Origin: an uncultured Flavobacteriales bacterium
GTDB lineage: Bacteria; Bacteroidota; Bacteroidia; CAIKAF01
Direction: 5' to 3'
DNA length: 64,000 nt
Assembly: GCA_903825395.1 (NCBI GenBank)
Contig: CAIKAF010000023.1
Location: 146,195 to 210,194, forward strand
Part shown: piece after piece, positions 18,031 to 26,687 of the stretch
Layout of the letters: each line of letters starts with the position of its first letter
Numbering within the stretch: position 1 is the stretch's first letter
Position numbers and translations under genes: made by a program
The notes under the pieces: generated by a model
What the model was told of the DNA's origin: nothing
Database searches by the model: none
The model's input: only the letters and a program-made list of their open reading frames with translations

Positions 18031-20406
18031 TTAATTCCGTAAAGGTTTGCCCGTTTTAAGCATGTGTTGTATGCGCTGTAGGGTGGGCTTTGTTCCCAAT
18101 AGACTTAGAAAAGCCTCCCTCTCTAAATCCAACAAATAGGTTTCACTGACCGGACTGGGCTGGGTTAAATCTCCACCGCACATCACATAGCCTAATTTTT
18201 CAGATATCAGTCGGTCGTGTTCGCTGATGTAATGTCCGGCTTGCATGCTGTTGGCACCGGCATAGACAATACCCAAGCCTTCTCGGCCCAGCACTTGAAT
18301 GTCGGTTCGTTCTTGTGGACGAACGTATCCGGCTTCGGCCATCAATAAAACCGTTTGTTTGGCAAGCCCGATGCGCTGTGCCCCATTCATAACCAGGCGA
18401 TCTAGGCCCGGCCGGAAAATCCCAAGCTCAAAGGCCTGTAAGGCCGAGGTGGCCACCCTGGCTTGACCTATGGTTAAAAATCGATTCCTCAACACATTGG
18501 TGCGTATGCCGCCTTCTCCAAATTCATTGGCGGCCCGAAGGGCAAATTCCTTGCTGCCTCCCCCACCGGGAATCAAGCCTACACCCACTTCGACCAATCC
18601 GATGTAGGTTTCGGCGCTGGCCACAATGGCATCGGCATGCAGGCACATTTCACATCCTCCACCCAGGGTTAGCCCGTGCGGAGCTACCACAACCGGTATG
18701 CTGGAATACCTCAACCGCATGGTGGCTTTTTGAAAAGCCTTAACAGCGAAGTTGAGTTCATCCCATTCCTGCTCTATGGCCAGCATCAAAATCAAGGCCA
18801 AATTGGCCCCGGCCGAAAAATTCTCTCCATCGTTGGAAATCACCAAGCCATTCCAGCCTTCGGTTTCGGCCATATCAATGGCTTTATGCAATCCTTGTAT
18901 GACCTCGGCTCCAATGGAATTCATTTTGGTATGAAAGGAGAGGTTCAAAACCCCATCGCCCAGATTGGTAATCCGAGTCCCTGAATTTGACCAAAGCGTA
19001 TGTTCAGGGTACACATTTGACAGCACGATAAACCCTTCCTTTCCCGGTACGGGCTGCTGGTTCCCCTGCGCTAAGGAATGGTACTGAACTTGACCTTCAA
19101 GCCTAGTATAAAAGCGTTTTTCGCCCTTTGCTTGCATGGCTTTAATCCAGTCTGGCACAAGAATTCCGGCCAAGTCCATTTCTGAAACGACCCAATCAAA
19201 CCCTAGGGCATCCCAAATTTCAAACGGCCCATGACTCCAGCCAAATCCCGCCTTTAACGCTTCATCTACTTTATACACTTCGCCCGCAATAATGGGCATT
19301 TGTTCGGCCGAGTACGACAATAAATCCAAGAACAATTCCTTGAAAAAGGGCCCTGGAGCGTCTGCCGATTTCAATAAAATGTCCAAGCGGGCTAACGGGT
19401 CTTCCAGCGGTTTCATCCGTTCCAAAATGGGTCCCTTGTATTTTTCTTGAGGTCGGTATTCCATGCGCTGAACATCCAAAATATGAATGTCTGAGCTGCC
19501 GTCTTCCTGGCGCACCTTCTTAAAAAAACCCTGTCCCGATTTTTGCCCCAGCCAACCTCGATTCACCATTTCGGTTAAAAATTGAGGCATAGAAAAGGTT
19601 TGGCTTTCTCGGGGCCCCGTAGCTTGGGCATGCAAACCTTGAGCCACCTTAACAAAGGTATCTAGGCCAACCACATCGGCCGTTCTGAATGTAGCCGACT
19701 TTGGCCGTCCGATCAAGGGCCCTGAAAACCGTTCAATGGTTTCGGGCAGCACATCGCTGTTTTCCATTAAATGCAATAAGCGCATCATGGAGTACACCCC
19801 TATTCGATTGGCAATAAATCCGGGCGTATCTCGACATTGAACGGTGGTTTTCCCTAAAAATTTCCGACCAAATTCCATAAAGAAATCAACCCAATGCGCC
19901 TCTGTTTGTGCCGAAGGAATGATTTCAAGAAGGTTTAAATAGCGCGGCGGATTAAAAAAGTGCGTTCCTAAAAAACAAGAAACAAAATCAGGGCTCCGCC
20001 CTTGCAGCAAACTGCCAATCGGAATGCCAGAAGTGTTGGTACTTACGGGCACACCGGGGCGGCGGTGCGGCTCAATGGCTTCATACAAAGCCATTTTGTC
20101 TTCTCTACGCTCAATAATGCACTCCAAAATCCAATCTGCTTCGGCCAGGCGCGGCAGGTGGTCGCGGAAGTTTCCCGTTCGAATTCTCGATTTCAGATTG
20201 CTGCTGAACAAAGGGGCCGGATTCATTTTAATGGCTGCTTCTAAGGAGGTGCGGGCCAACTCATCCACAGTCCCTTTCTCGCCTTCCAGCACGCGATCCA
20301 ATAAATCCACACTGAATCCGGCATTGGCCAAATGGCAAGCAATTTGAGAGCCCATTACGCCCGAGCCCAACACGGCTATCCGATTAATTTTCCAAGGCCA
20401 TTTCAT
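18031..20406 (-). CDS. fadN: 3-hydroxyacyl-CoA dehydrogenase / enoyl-CoA hydratase, FadN-type
   Basis: This bifunctional enzyme catalyses the two middle steps of beta-oxidation. The NAD-binding dehydrogenase comes first (IAVLGSGVMGSQIACHLANAG, then CFLGTHFFNPPRY with the catalytic His). The crotonase domain comes last (SAGANLALI, LGGGCEMCLHADA, EVGVGLIPGGGG). This order is that of Bacillus FadN and the reverse of E. coli FadB. The frame is open to 20475, but the ATG at 20406 is preferred because MKWPWKINRIAVLGSG starts directly at the Rossmann fold. It overlaps the MarR gene by 23 bp, so translation is probably coupled. Confidence 0.92.
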   Translation of the reverse strand: MKWPWKINRIAVLGSGVMGSQIACHLANAGFSVDLLDRVLEGEKGTVDELARTSLEAAIKMNPAPLFSSNLKSRIRTGNFRDHLPRLAEADWILECIIERREDKMALYEAIEPHRRPGVPVSTNTSGIPIGSLLQGRSPDFVSCFLGTHFFNPPRYLNLLEIIPSAQTEAHWVDFFMEFGRKFLGKTTVQCRDTPGFIANRIGVYSMMRLLHLMENSDVLPETIERFSGPLIGRPKSATFRTADVVGLDTFVKVAQGLHAQATGPRESQTFSMPQFLTEMVNRGWLGQKSGQGFFKKVRQEDGSSDIHILDVQRMEYRPQEKYKGPILERMKPLEDPLARLDILLKSADAPGPFFKELFLDLLSYSAEQMPIIAGEVYKVDEALKAGFGWSHGPFEIWDALGFDWVVSEMDLAGILVPDWIKAMQAKGEKRFYTRLEGQVQYHSLAQGNQQPVPGKEGFIVLSNVYPEHTLWSNSGTRITNLGDGVLNLSFHTKMNSIGAEVIQGLHKAIDMAETEGWNGLVISNDGENFSAGANLALILMLAIEQEWDELNFAVKAFQKATMRLRYSSIPVVVAPHGLTLGGGCEMCLHADAIVASAETYIGLVEVGVGLIPGGGGSKEFALRAANEFGEGGIRTNVLRNRFLTIGQARVATSALQAFELGIFRPGLDRLVMNGAQRIGLAKQTVLLMAEAGYVRPQERTDIQVLGREGLGIVYAGANSMQAGHYISEHDRLISEKLGYVMCGGDLTQPSPVSETYLLDLEREAFLSLLGTKPTLQRIQHMLKTGKPLRN

Positions 20407-20893
20407 GCTCAATAGATTTTGTTTTTTTGATATTCGTTGCAGGTTTGGAATTTTGCTCTGCAAACTCAGAAGCATATTGAGGAATGTGCTCCAACATGTG
20501 CTGCAGCAGCTGCCATTGTTCCGGCGACCATTTTCCCATCAAAAACTGCTGAAAGGCCTTGACGGTTTGACTGGCTTCTTTTCTGAATTTCAGGCCTTGA
20601 GGGGTCAAAAAAACCCGCATCATACGTTTATCTTGGGTGTCTAATCTGCGCTTTATCCAACCTTTTGATTCCAGTCCGTTCAGGCTGCGAGACAGGCTTC
20701 GGGCGCTCAATCCCAGCAAGGGGCCAAGGTGAGTTACGGCAACACCTTCCCGCGGAACATTCAACAGCAAAAAGCCGGTAGAGCTGCTAATGCCCTTGGC
20801 CAAACCCAAGGTATTGTACATGCGAAATATGGCATGCCAGGCCGTTTTCACGCTAAAACAAGCTGTACTTTTTTGTTCTGCCCGTAGTCCCAT
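20384..20893 (-). CDS. MarR-family regulator of the beta-oxidation operon
   Basis: The 169-residue winged-helix repressor has the MarR core at about residues 40-145: LGPLLGLSARSLSRSLNGLESKG is helix-turn-helix plus recognition helix, and WIKRRLDTQDKRMMRVFLT is the wing with the D.R family residues. It is the first gene of the operon and overlaps fadN. A perfect 14-bp palindrome lies 19 bp before its ATG, a natural autoregulatory site. By analogy with other MarR-type and FadR-type controls the ligand is probably an acyl-CoA; that is inference. Confidence 0.88.
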   Translation of the reverse strand: MGLRAEQKSTACFSVKTAWHAIFRMYNTLGLAKGISSSTGFLLLNVPREGVAVTHLGPLLGLSARSLSRSLNGLESKGWIKRRLDTQDKRMMRVFLTPQGLKFRKEASQTVKAFQQFLMGKWSPEQWQLLQHMLEHIPQYASEFAEQNSKPATNIKKTKSIEHEMALEN

Positions 20894-20912
20894 GCTCTAA
20901 AATTAAAAAAAA

Positions 20913-20926
20913 GTATGCATGCATAC
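20913..20926. promoter_or_regulatory. Perfect palindrome GTATGCATGCATAC, likely MarR operator
   Basis: This 14-bp perfect inverted repeat is centred about 26 bp before the ATG of the MarR gene, among A/T-rich DNA. Size and symmetry suit a MarR dimer. It is the only such site in the operon's upstream region. Confidence 0.65.
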
Positions 20927-20961
20927 GGTATTTTGATTTTTTTTAGAGTTAAAAAGTTTTT

Positions 20962-21114
20962 GGGCGGCAGACGGGCTTTCACCGGTTGTCCGCGGTTGGC
21001 GGAAGTCTGGCCCAGCGGGCTTGCGGTGGCTCCTAAAGTCGCCTCCGCGCCACGCGGGCCAGGCTCCGCCACCCTTGCGGGCAACCGCGTTCAATCCCTG
21101 CCGCCGGCCCCCTC
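20962..21114 (-). repeat. GC-rich hairpin element, type 1, copy D
   Basis: Its minus-strand core is GGCGAC-TTTA-GGAGCC (21028-21043), where the tetraloop ends changed together from C..G to T..A. Outer stem GCGGCAG (20964-20970) pairs with CTGCCGC (21098-21104) and second stem CGGTTG (20983-20988) with CAACCG (21082-21087). It lies between the MarR gene and the stop of the sigma-linked barrel gene, and fills most of a 301-bp gap. Confidence 0.88.
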
Positions 21115-21194
21115 AATGGAACAGGCCAGTTCAATCGCTTAAAAATCAAATAAGTTAAAAAGGGGTTGAATTTAGAGTGTGCTCTAAACCCAAC

Positions 21195-22991
21195 TTAATA
21201 CAAGCGGTGGTTTATAGAAAAACCACAGCCCAAGCCTCCATAGGTTTGGCGCAGCGCATGCTCCTGACTGTACACTGGGCTTAACCCCATGCGGACATCA
21301 AGGTGAACGGCCGCCGACCAACGCCGCGACAGTTTCCATCCGGCCTTGAGCCTTGCTGTGGCATCAAACCCTACTCCATTCCACACATTTGGTTCTGCCG
21401 GGGTAGTCGGTGATATGTTGGTAGAACCGGTTGACATGTATGCCAAACCACGCCCTTCCATAAAGAAATTTATGGCCAGGCCAAGATCGGCTTGAGCAAA
21501 CCAACGGCCACGCTCGTACCGATAGCCTATGGCAAGAGGCAGGCTGATGTATGAAGCCCTTGCAGAGTATGCAATCCGGGTGGTATCCAACTTGTCTTTT
21601 AATTCCGGCTTTTCATAGCTGTAAATTACAGTGGTGTCAACACCAAACTGGTTGGTAAAGCTGATGGTATCTGTTACAAAAACAGGCACAATCATTGAAC
21701 TGTATGAAAAGTGCAAATCGCTTTGCTGATATGTCAGCCGAAGCATTCCAAGCCCGGTACGCACATACAAGGAACGAAATCCAAATTCAATTCCGGCCTG
21801 AACCTGATATGAAAAATCGGGCGCTTGAAGTCTCGATTCCAAATCCTGATAGGCCTCCGGATTGAGCAATGCGCTTTTCTTCCCTTGATAATCGGGATTC
21901 TCGGAAAAATACATCTGGGTTGCCAAAGCAGTAACTTCCAACTGACCACGTACAGAAAAAGCAGCCGGGCGGCGCTGTGGACTGCGCAGATACACCTTGC
22001 CAATGTGAGGGCGTTTCCAATGGGTGTTGAAGGAACTCCAGCTGAATACAGGTTCAATGCGGCGGGCCTGATATTTTTCCCACATGGGCTCCAATGGCTC
22101 TAAATTGGCATGCTTTCGACCTTGATTTGTAGATTGACCGGCTTCTGAGACCACAGGCTTTTTCGTTCCAGACCTACCCTTGGACTGCGAATTGCGGGCA
22201 GTGCGATTGCCTGTATTTTGACGGACATTCTTACCGGCATTTCGATTGGGAATGGCGGAATGGACCTGGCCTGCCCCTTGTTCTACAGGGGTATCGTCAG
22301 TCTCATATCCAAGCTCTGATGGTTCTGGGCTGTTGCCGGTTTGACCTTGTTTTTCTGTTCGCTCCAGCGCAATGGAATGGGAATTGGTCTCTTCCTGTTC
22401 GTTTCCTATAGCCACAGATTCGCCTTGATTTGAATTCAGTTGAGCCCGGTCTTGTTGATCTCCCTGAGCAGTTGAAATGGAATGAGCTTCGTTTGTTCCA
22501 TTCGACTCCGAGTTCAACCACAGCGTTGGCGCCAGGATGGAGGCAGAGCCGAAGAACAACAGCAATAGCAAGAGGGCGGCCACCCTTCTGCGCTTTCTAG
22601 CTTGAAGTTTCCGTTGAATTTGAACAAAGACGTGGTCAGAAGGCTGAATGCGGAACGAGGCTGCTTTTTCGCTCAGTTCGGGCAAATGAGAACCGTCTAG
22701 GCCCTGTTGAATTTTTGTGAACAAGCCCTCAGAAGGTTCCACGCGAAGCTGTTCAGCTTGTTCTTGCAGCACAGGGACTAAGGCCTCTGGCAATCCCGCC
22801 TGAATGGAAGCGAACAATCCTGCAGAAGGCTCTACTTTGAATGAGTCTGCAGATTCTTTTAAGCCGGGAATAGCCTGACCAGGCAGCTCCTTTTGGATCT
22901 GCCTGAAAATTCGGCCGGAAGGAGTCACTCTGAACTCCCCCGCACGCTTACGCAGAAGTTCGAACCACTTTACCGACATAGGGAATAGCAT
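21195..22991 (-). CDS. Putative anti-sigma factor fused to an outer-membrane beta-barrel
   Basis: The 598-residue protein overlaps the 3' end of the sigma factor gene by 44 bp. Residues 11-134 are four tandem modules of exactly 31 residues (Pro at 42, 73 and 104; PS, F, IQ and L in register), matching a short module often found once at the N terminus of such Bacteroidota proteins. A basic patch (RKRRR) and membrane segment (about 137-157) follow. Next is a Ser/Asn/Gln-rich low-complexity linker (about 160-330). The final 250 residues have beta-barrel character and end in GCGFSINHRLY. The inferred topology is cytoplasmic modules, inner-membrane anchor, periplasmic linker and outer-membrane barrel. 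Target genes are unknown. Confidence 0.75.
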   Translation of the reverse strand: MLFPMSVKWFELLRKRAGEFRVTPSGRIFRQIQKELPGQAIPGLKESADSFKVEPSAGLFASIQAGLPEALVPVLQEQAEQLRVEPSEGLFTKIQQGLDGSHLPELSEKAASFRIQPSDHVFVQIQRKLQARKRRRVAALLLLLLFFGSASILAPTLWLNSESNGTNEAHSISTAQGDQQDRAQLNSNQGESVAIGNEQEETNSHSIALERTEKQGQTGNSPEPSELGYETDDTPVEQGAGQVHSAIPNRNAGKNVRQNTGNRTARNSQSKGRSGTKKPVVSEAGQSTNQGRKHANLEPLEPMWEKYQARRIEPVFSWSSFNTHWKRPHIGKVYLRSPQRRPAAFSVRGQLEVTALATQMYFSENPDYQGKKSALLNPEAYQDLESRLQAPDFSYQVQAGIEFGFRSLYVRTGLGMLRLTYQQSDLHFSYSSMIVPVFVTDTISFTNQFGVDTTVIYSYEKPELKDKLDTTRIAYSARASYISLPLAIGYRYERGRWFAQADLGLAINFFMEGRGLAYMSTGSTNISPTTPAEPNVWNGVGFDATARLKAGWKLSRRWSAAVHLDVRMGLSPVYSQEHALRQTYGGLGCGFSINHRLY

Positions 22992-23532
22992 CTGTATTAA
23001 AACTCTCTTCTAAAATTTTTTTCAAGGCCGATTTGGCACGAACAAACTGAGAACGCGAAGTACTTTCGGTAATACCCAGCCGCTCTCCAATTTCTTTATG
23101 GCTTAATCCTTCAATGGCAAATAGATTGAGTACCACACGGTATCCATCTGGAAGACGTGAAATGCACTCAAATAATTTTTCATGCTCCATGCTCCGTATC
23201 ATTTCTGCCTCAGGATCTTCATTGTGAAATGCGGTGTAGGGCGTTACTTCTTCCGTAAACCCAAGGCGTTTTTGACTGCTTAAAAAATTCAGGGCCGTAT
23301 TGATGGTTATTCGTTTCATCCAACCCTCGAAAGAGCCTTGATTGTTGAAAGACTCCATTCGAGTAAAAATCTTAATAAACGACTGCTGAAGAATCTCTTC
23401 CGCATCATCTCGGCCGTTGGCATATCGAAAGCAAATGCCCAGCAATAGGGATGCATACCGGTCATAGAGCTCCCGTTGAGCCACCGGTTTGCCTTTAAGG
23501 CAATCTGATACGATATGGTCAAGCGGGCGCAT
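22948..23532 (-). CDS. ECF-family RNA polymerase sigma factor
   Basis: The 194-residue sigma-70 family factor has region 2 (about 25-95, ELYDRYASLLLGICFRY, DAEEILQQSFIKIF, FEGWMKRITINTALN) and region 4 (about 130-185, LPDGYRVVLNLFAIEGLSHKEIGERLGIT). No region 3 is present. It overlaps the next gene, a membrane protein with cytoplasmic repeats, the arrangement of a sigma/anti-sigma pair. A perfect TAnnTTTG element lies 4 nt before its ATG. This suggests basal expression by the housekeeping sigma factor and a near-leaderless mRNA. Confidence 0.93.
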   Translation of the reverse strand: MRPLDHIVSDCLKGKPVAQRELYDRYASLLLGICFRYANGRDDAEEILQQSFIKIFTRMESFNNQGSFEGWMKRITINTALNFLSSQKRLGFTEEVTPYTAFHNEDPEAEMIRSMEHEKLFECISRLPDGYRVVLNLFAIEGLSHKEIGERLGITESTSRSQFVRAKSALKKILEESFNTDAIPYVGKVVRTSA

Positions 23533-23536
23533 AATT

Positions 23537-23544
23537 CAAAGATA
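23537..23544 (-). promoter_or_regulatory. -7 element TATCTTTG abutting the sigma factor start
   Basis: TATCTTTG on the minus strand is a perfect TAnnTTTG match. Only four bases (AATT) separate it from the ATG at 23532. The transcript would be leaderless or have a leader of a few bases. Confidence 0.6.
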
Positions 23545-23556
23545 AGTCAACCGCGA

Positions 23557-25065
23557 TTAAGGTGTTAAGGTAAATCGAACAAATCGGCCATTGGGCCAGG
23601 AAAGGACATAGGTTCCGGGGGGTAAATCACCAATGCTTAGTTGGGCGTTGTGTTCCAATTTCCGGGAGCCTAATTGTTGTCCTCGCTCATTGGTCAAAAG
23701 GGCTTCCATTCCGAGCATATCGGCTGGCAAGCTTGACAAATGAAGGGTTTTGCCTGAACATGGATTTGGAAAGGCCATTGGCTCTTTTTCATCTCCTCCA
23801 AATTCAACCACAGAGGTGGCCTCCTGATGGCTATACCCAAAATAGTAAGCGGGAGTTTGATTGATGGTGCTAAACAATCCGGCCACAAACAAGGTGCCAT
23901 TGATTTCCAATACATCTTGGACGGTAGAATCGGCGAAGCTATCTCCGGTCAGGCCAACCCCTGCATCCAATCTAAGCATATTTCTTCCGGGACGGGTATT
24001 GGGATCTAAGGGTTGATATAAGAAATTGCCGCTGGCATAGAGTTGCCTGATTGAGAAATAATCGGGGTGATGGTTTTCTATGCTTTTGATTTTCCAAAAG
24101 CCCATGGATGCCAGTTGGGTAGGAGAAAAGGTTGATGTATTGTTGAAAAAATCGAGGGTAATTAAATTGTTCCATTGGTTGTTGACCAGTTTTGCCAAAC
24201 CAAAGGTGTCGTAGCCCGACAATAAAGCTCCGCCGGCATACAATTCATTTTGAAACACCTCCATAGAATATACTGGAGCTCCGGGGCTTCCGGGGGCCCA
24301 TCCGTTGCTGCCATCCCAACCAAACACATGCAGACTGGGCATAATTCCGCTGTGGTTAAATTCTCCTCCTACCATTAGTTTTCCTTGCCATTCAACCATC
24401 GTTCTTACCACTCCGTTAAAAGCAAATCCGGGACTAATCCAAGATCCGTCTGTGTACTTTGCGATGAACGAAAGTTGATTGCCGCTCATGTTAATCGCAA
24501 AATTCCCGCCGGCGAACAATTTATTTTGATACACCTGTAAGCACAAAACCTTAGCCCCAAGAGTGCCGACAGGCTCCCAACCGTTTGCGCCCAATCGACA
24601 AACCCCGTATGTTTTACCGTCCGACCAGTTGAAATCACCGCCCGCATACAGCGTATCGTTAAAAAATATCAAATCGTTTACTGCCCCTGGCAGTCCACCT
24701 GCCACCTCAAACCACTGATTGGTACCTGGATTATAGCCTGCCACATGCCCATCTCCTTGAGTGGTGCCGGCTAAAAATGAGGTAAATGATCCACCCACAA
24801 AAATCAGTCCGCTGGCGCTGTCGTATTCCATGGTTAGCACTGGTCCGTTGGGACCTCCTGTAACGCCATAAAAGACACTTAAGCCGGGGGCCTGTTCCGG
24901 ATCTCCCCCGTTTTGGCAGACCACACGACCTTCCAACGCATGGCCTGCCGTAACAAACAGGGGAATAAGAAATGCTGAGAACAGCAAAAAAGTATATCGC
25001 AAAATGCAATTCACGCAGTGTAGACAAGTAAAAGTTAAAAACGCTGCGTTACTTTGTAAGAACAA
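23557..25065 (-). CDS. Secreted beta-propeller-like protein with T9SS sorting domain
   Basis: The 502-residue frame has repeated strands of the form LYAGGDFN, LFAGGNFA, LMVGGEFN, LYAGGALL, LYASGNFL and LFVAGLF about 45-50 residues apart, as in delta-60 or Kelch-like propellers. The C terminus (AFPNPCSGKTLHLSSLP, then LPPGTYVLSWPNGRFVRF) is a type A T9SS signal. The first ATG (25065) leaves only 11 bp to the divergent SDR gene and puts about 20 odd residues before the signal peptide. A TTG at 25002, opening RYTFLLFSAFLIPLF, may be the true start. Function is unknown; adhesion or extracellular binding is likely. Confidence 0.75.
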   Translation of the reverse strand: MFLQSNAAFLTFTCLHCVNCILRYTFLLFSAFLIPLFVTAGHALEGRVVCQNGGDPEQAPGLSVFYGVTGGPNGPVLTMEYDSASGLIFVGGSFTSFLAGTTQGDGHVAGYNPGTNQWFEVAGGLPGAVNDLIFFNDTLYAGGDFNWSDGKTYGVCRLGANGWEPVGTLGAKVLCLQVYQNKLFAGGNFAINMSGNQLSFIAKYTDGSWISPGFAFNGVVRTMVEWQGKLMVGGEFNHSGIMPSLHVFGWDGSNGWAPGSPGAPVYSMEVFQNELYAGGALLSGYDTFGLAKLVNNQWNNLITLDFFNNTSTFSPTQLASMGFWKIKSIENHHPDYFSIRQLYASGNFLYQPLDPNTRPGRNMLRLDAGVGLTGDSFADSTVQDVLEINGTLFVAGLFSTINQTPAYYFGYSHQEATSVVEFGGDEKEPMAFPNPCSGKTLHLSSLPADMLGMEALLTNERGQQLGSRKLEHNAQLSIGDLPPGTYVLSWPNGRFVRFTLTP

Positions 25066-25076
25066 GTTGCTGGCCT

Positions 25077-26066
25077 ATGACTTCCCCTCCTCTACATATT
25101 TTACTCACTGGCGGTCGTGGTTTTCTTGGACAGCACATTGCCAAATTGCTGTTGCAAGCTGGGCATCGGGTACAGATTTTTCAGAGAGCCCCAACAGCAC
25201 CCATGGCCGATCATCCCAATTTAAGCTATTGCACGGGAGACTTAACCGATTTTTTTGATGTTCAAGAAGCTATAGAAGGTAAAGATTTGGTTGTTCATGC
25301 CGGAGGTCGGGTATCGTTTCGACGCTTGGACCGTGCCGATGTTTGGAGGAACAATCTGGAGGGCACCACCACCCTTGTGCAAGCCATGCTCAATGCCCCG
25401 GCACCGGCTCGCTTAATTCACATCAGCTCTATTGCGGCTTTGGGAAGAAGCTTTCGGCCAAGTTTGGTCAACGAATCTCAAATTTGGAAAACCGACCCGG
25501 CGAACACCTGGTATGCATACAGCAAATACAAAGCAGAATTGGAAGTTTGGCGGGCGGCAGAAGAGGGATTGGCTACAACCATTTTAAACCCGGCCGTCAT
25601 TTTAGGCCCGGGCCCCTGGACAACTGGAACGGGTCAACTATTCAACCACATGCACGGTGGATTAAGTTGGTATCCGGGCGGCGAAACCGGCTTTGTTGAT
25701 GTACGTGATGTTGCCCTGGCCGTTCTTCAGGAAATTTCAACTCCTTCCATCGGAAAACGGTACATTCTAGCCTCAGAAAATGCAAGCTGGCAATCGGTTT
25801 TAAATCAAATTGCCACCGCCCTACAAGTGCCGCCTCCAACCCGGAAAATTCCATCCAAAGCCATATTGCCCCTGGCAAAATCCTTGGAATGGATGCTCAC
25901 AGCCCTGTCTATGCCATCGCCACTGCCCTACGAAATTCTGCTCAACTCTTCCCTTAAGCACACCTACGCTTCAGATGCATTCCTTCAGGCCCACCCCGAA
26001 TTCAGATTCAGGCCTTTAGCGACCACCATCCAAGAAACGGCCGAAGCCTATTTACAGCAGCTATGA
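25077..26066 (+). CDS. NAD(P)-dependent epimerase/dehydratase-family (extended SDR) enzyme
   Basis: The 329-residue enzyme opens with the Rossmann motif TGGRGFLGQHIAKLL. The active-site Tyr/Lys lie in YAYSKYKAE (Y146, K150) after the Ser-rich HISSIAALG strand. It resembles dihydroflavonol-4-reductase-like or 3-beta-hydroxysteroid-dehydrogenase-like extended SDRs; the substrate is not predictable. It overlaps rdgB by 4 bp (ATGA), so the two are translationally coupled. A TACTTTG word 18 nt upstream may be a one-base-short promoter element. Confidence 0.85.
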   Translation: MTSPPLHILLTGGRGFLGQHIAKLLLQAGHRVQIFQRAPTAPMADHPNLSYCTGDLTDFFDVQEAIEGKDLVVHAGGRVSFRRLDRADVWRNNLEGTTTLVQAMLNAPAPARLIHISSIAALGRSFRPSLVNESQIWKTDPANTWYAYSKYKAELEVWRAAEEGLATTILNPAVILGPGPWTTGTGQLFNHMHGGLSWYPGGETGFVDVRDVALAVLQEISTPSIGKRYILASENASWQSVLNQIATALQVPPPTRKIPSKAILPLAKSLEWMLTALSMPSPLPYEILLNSSLKHTYASDAFLQAHPEFRFRPLATTIQETAEAYLQQL

Positions 26067-26656
26067 ATCCCACCACGATCCCAAAAATCCTGGTTTCCAG
26101 CCGAAACCCACACAAGCGGCATGAAATACAGGCCATACTTGAAAACCGGTTTCAGGTCATTGGCCCTGAGGACATTGGATTTAATGAGGAGGTCGAAGAA
26201 TCAGGAGCAACATTGGAAGAAAATGCACGGATTAAAGCTCTGGCCGTTGCAGATTGGGGCGGCCCCGTACTGGCCGATGACAGCGGCTTAGAAATTGAGG
26301 CCTTGGGAGGGGGCCCCGGCGTGCATTCAGCTCGCTTTGCAGGCTCCAAGTCCACCGACCTCCAAAACATTCAAAAGGTGCTTAAAATGATGGAAGGGAT
26401 AAGCAACCGCCGAGCTCAATTCAGTACCGTTTTGGCTTATTTTGATGGACAAAACCTTACAACGTTTAAAGGCTCCGTTTCTGGAACCATCCTTTTGCAA
26501 CCCCGAGGAAACGATGGATTTGGCTACGACCCCATTTTCGTTGCGGACGGACATACAAAATCCTTTTCTGAATTGAGTCCAGCTAAAAAAAACAGCCTTT
26601 CCCACCGAAAAAAAGCCTTAGATGCCTGGCTGAATTTTTTAGACCTTTACCTCTAA
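26063..26656 (+). CDS. rdgB: Non-canonical purine NTP pyrophosphatase (RdgB/HAM1)
   Basis: The 197-residue house-cleaning enzyme hydrolyses ITP, dITP and XTP to the monophosphates, keeping deaminated purines out of DNA and RNA. All family motifs are present: SSRNPHKRHEIQ at the N terminus, VLADDSGLEIEALGG with the catalytic Asp, GVHSARFAG, GNDGFGYDPIF and SLSHRKKALDA. The length is normal. It overlaps the SDR gene by 4 bp, and an M28 peptidase gene follows after 31 bp, so the three may be one transcript. Confidence 0.96.
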   Translation: MNPTTIPKILVSSRNPHKRHEIQAILENRFQVIGPEDIGFNEEVEESGATLEENARIKALAVADWGGPVLADDSGLEIEALGGGPGVHSARFAGSKSTDLQNIQKVLKMMEGISNRRAQFSTVLAYFDGQNLTTFKGSVSGTILLQPRGNDGFGYDPIFVADGHTKSFSELSPAKKNSLSHRKKALDAWLNFLDLYL

Positions 26657-26687
26657 ATTTAAGCGTATTATTCCAAAGTACATCCAA

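Noticed and set aside
20848..21142. Frames of 60-78 codons beside the MarR gene
   Set aside because: They cover repeat copy D and the MarR operator and start inside repeat or operator DNA.
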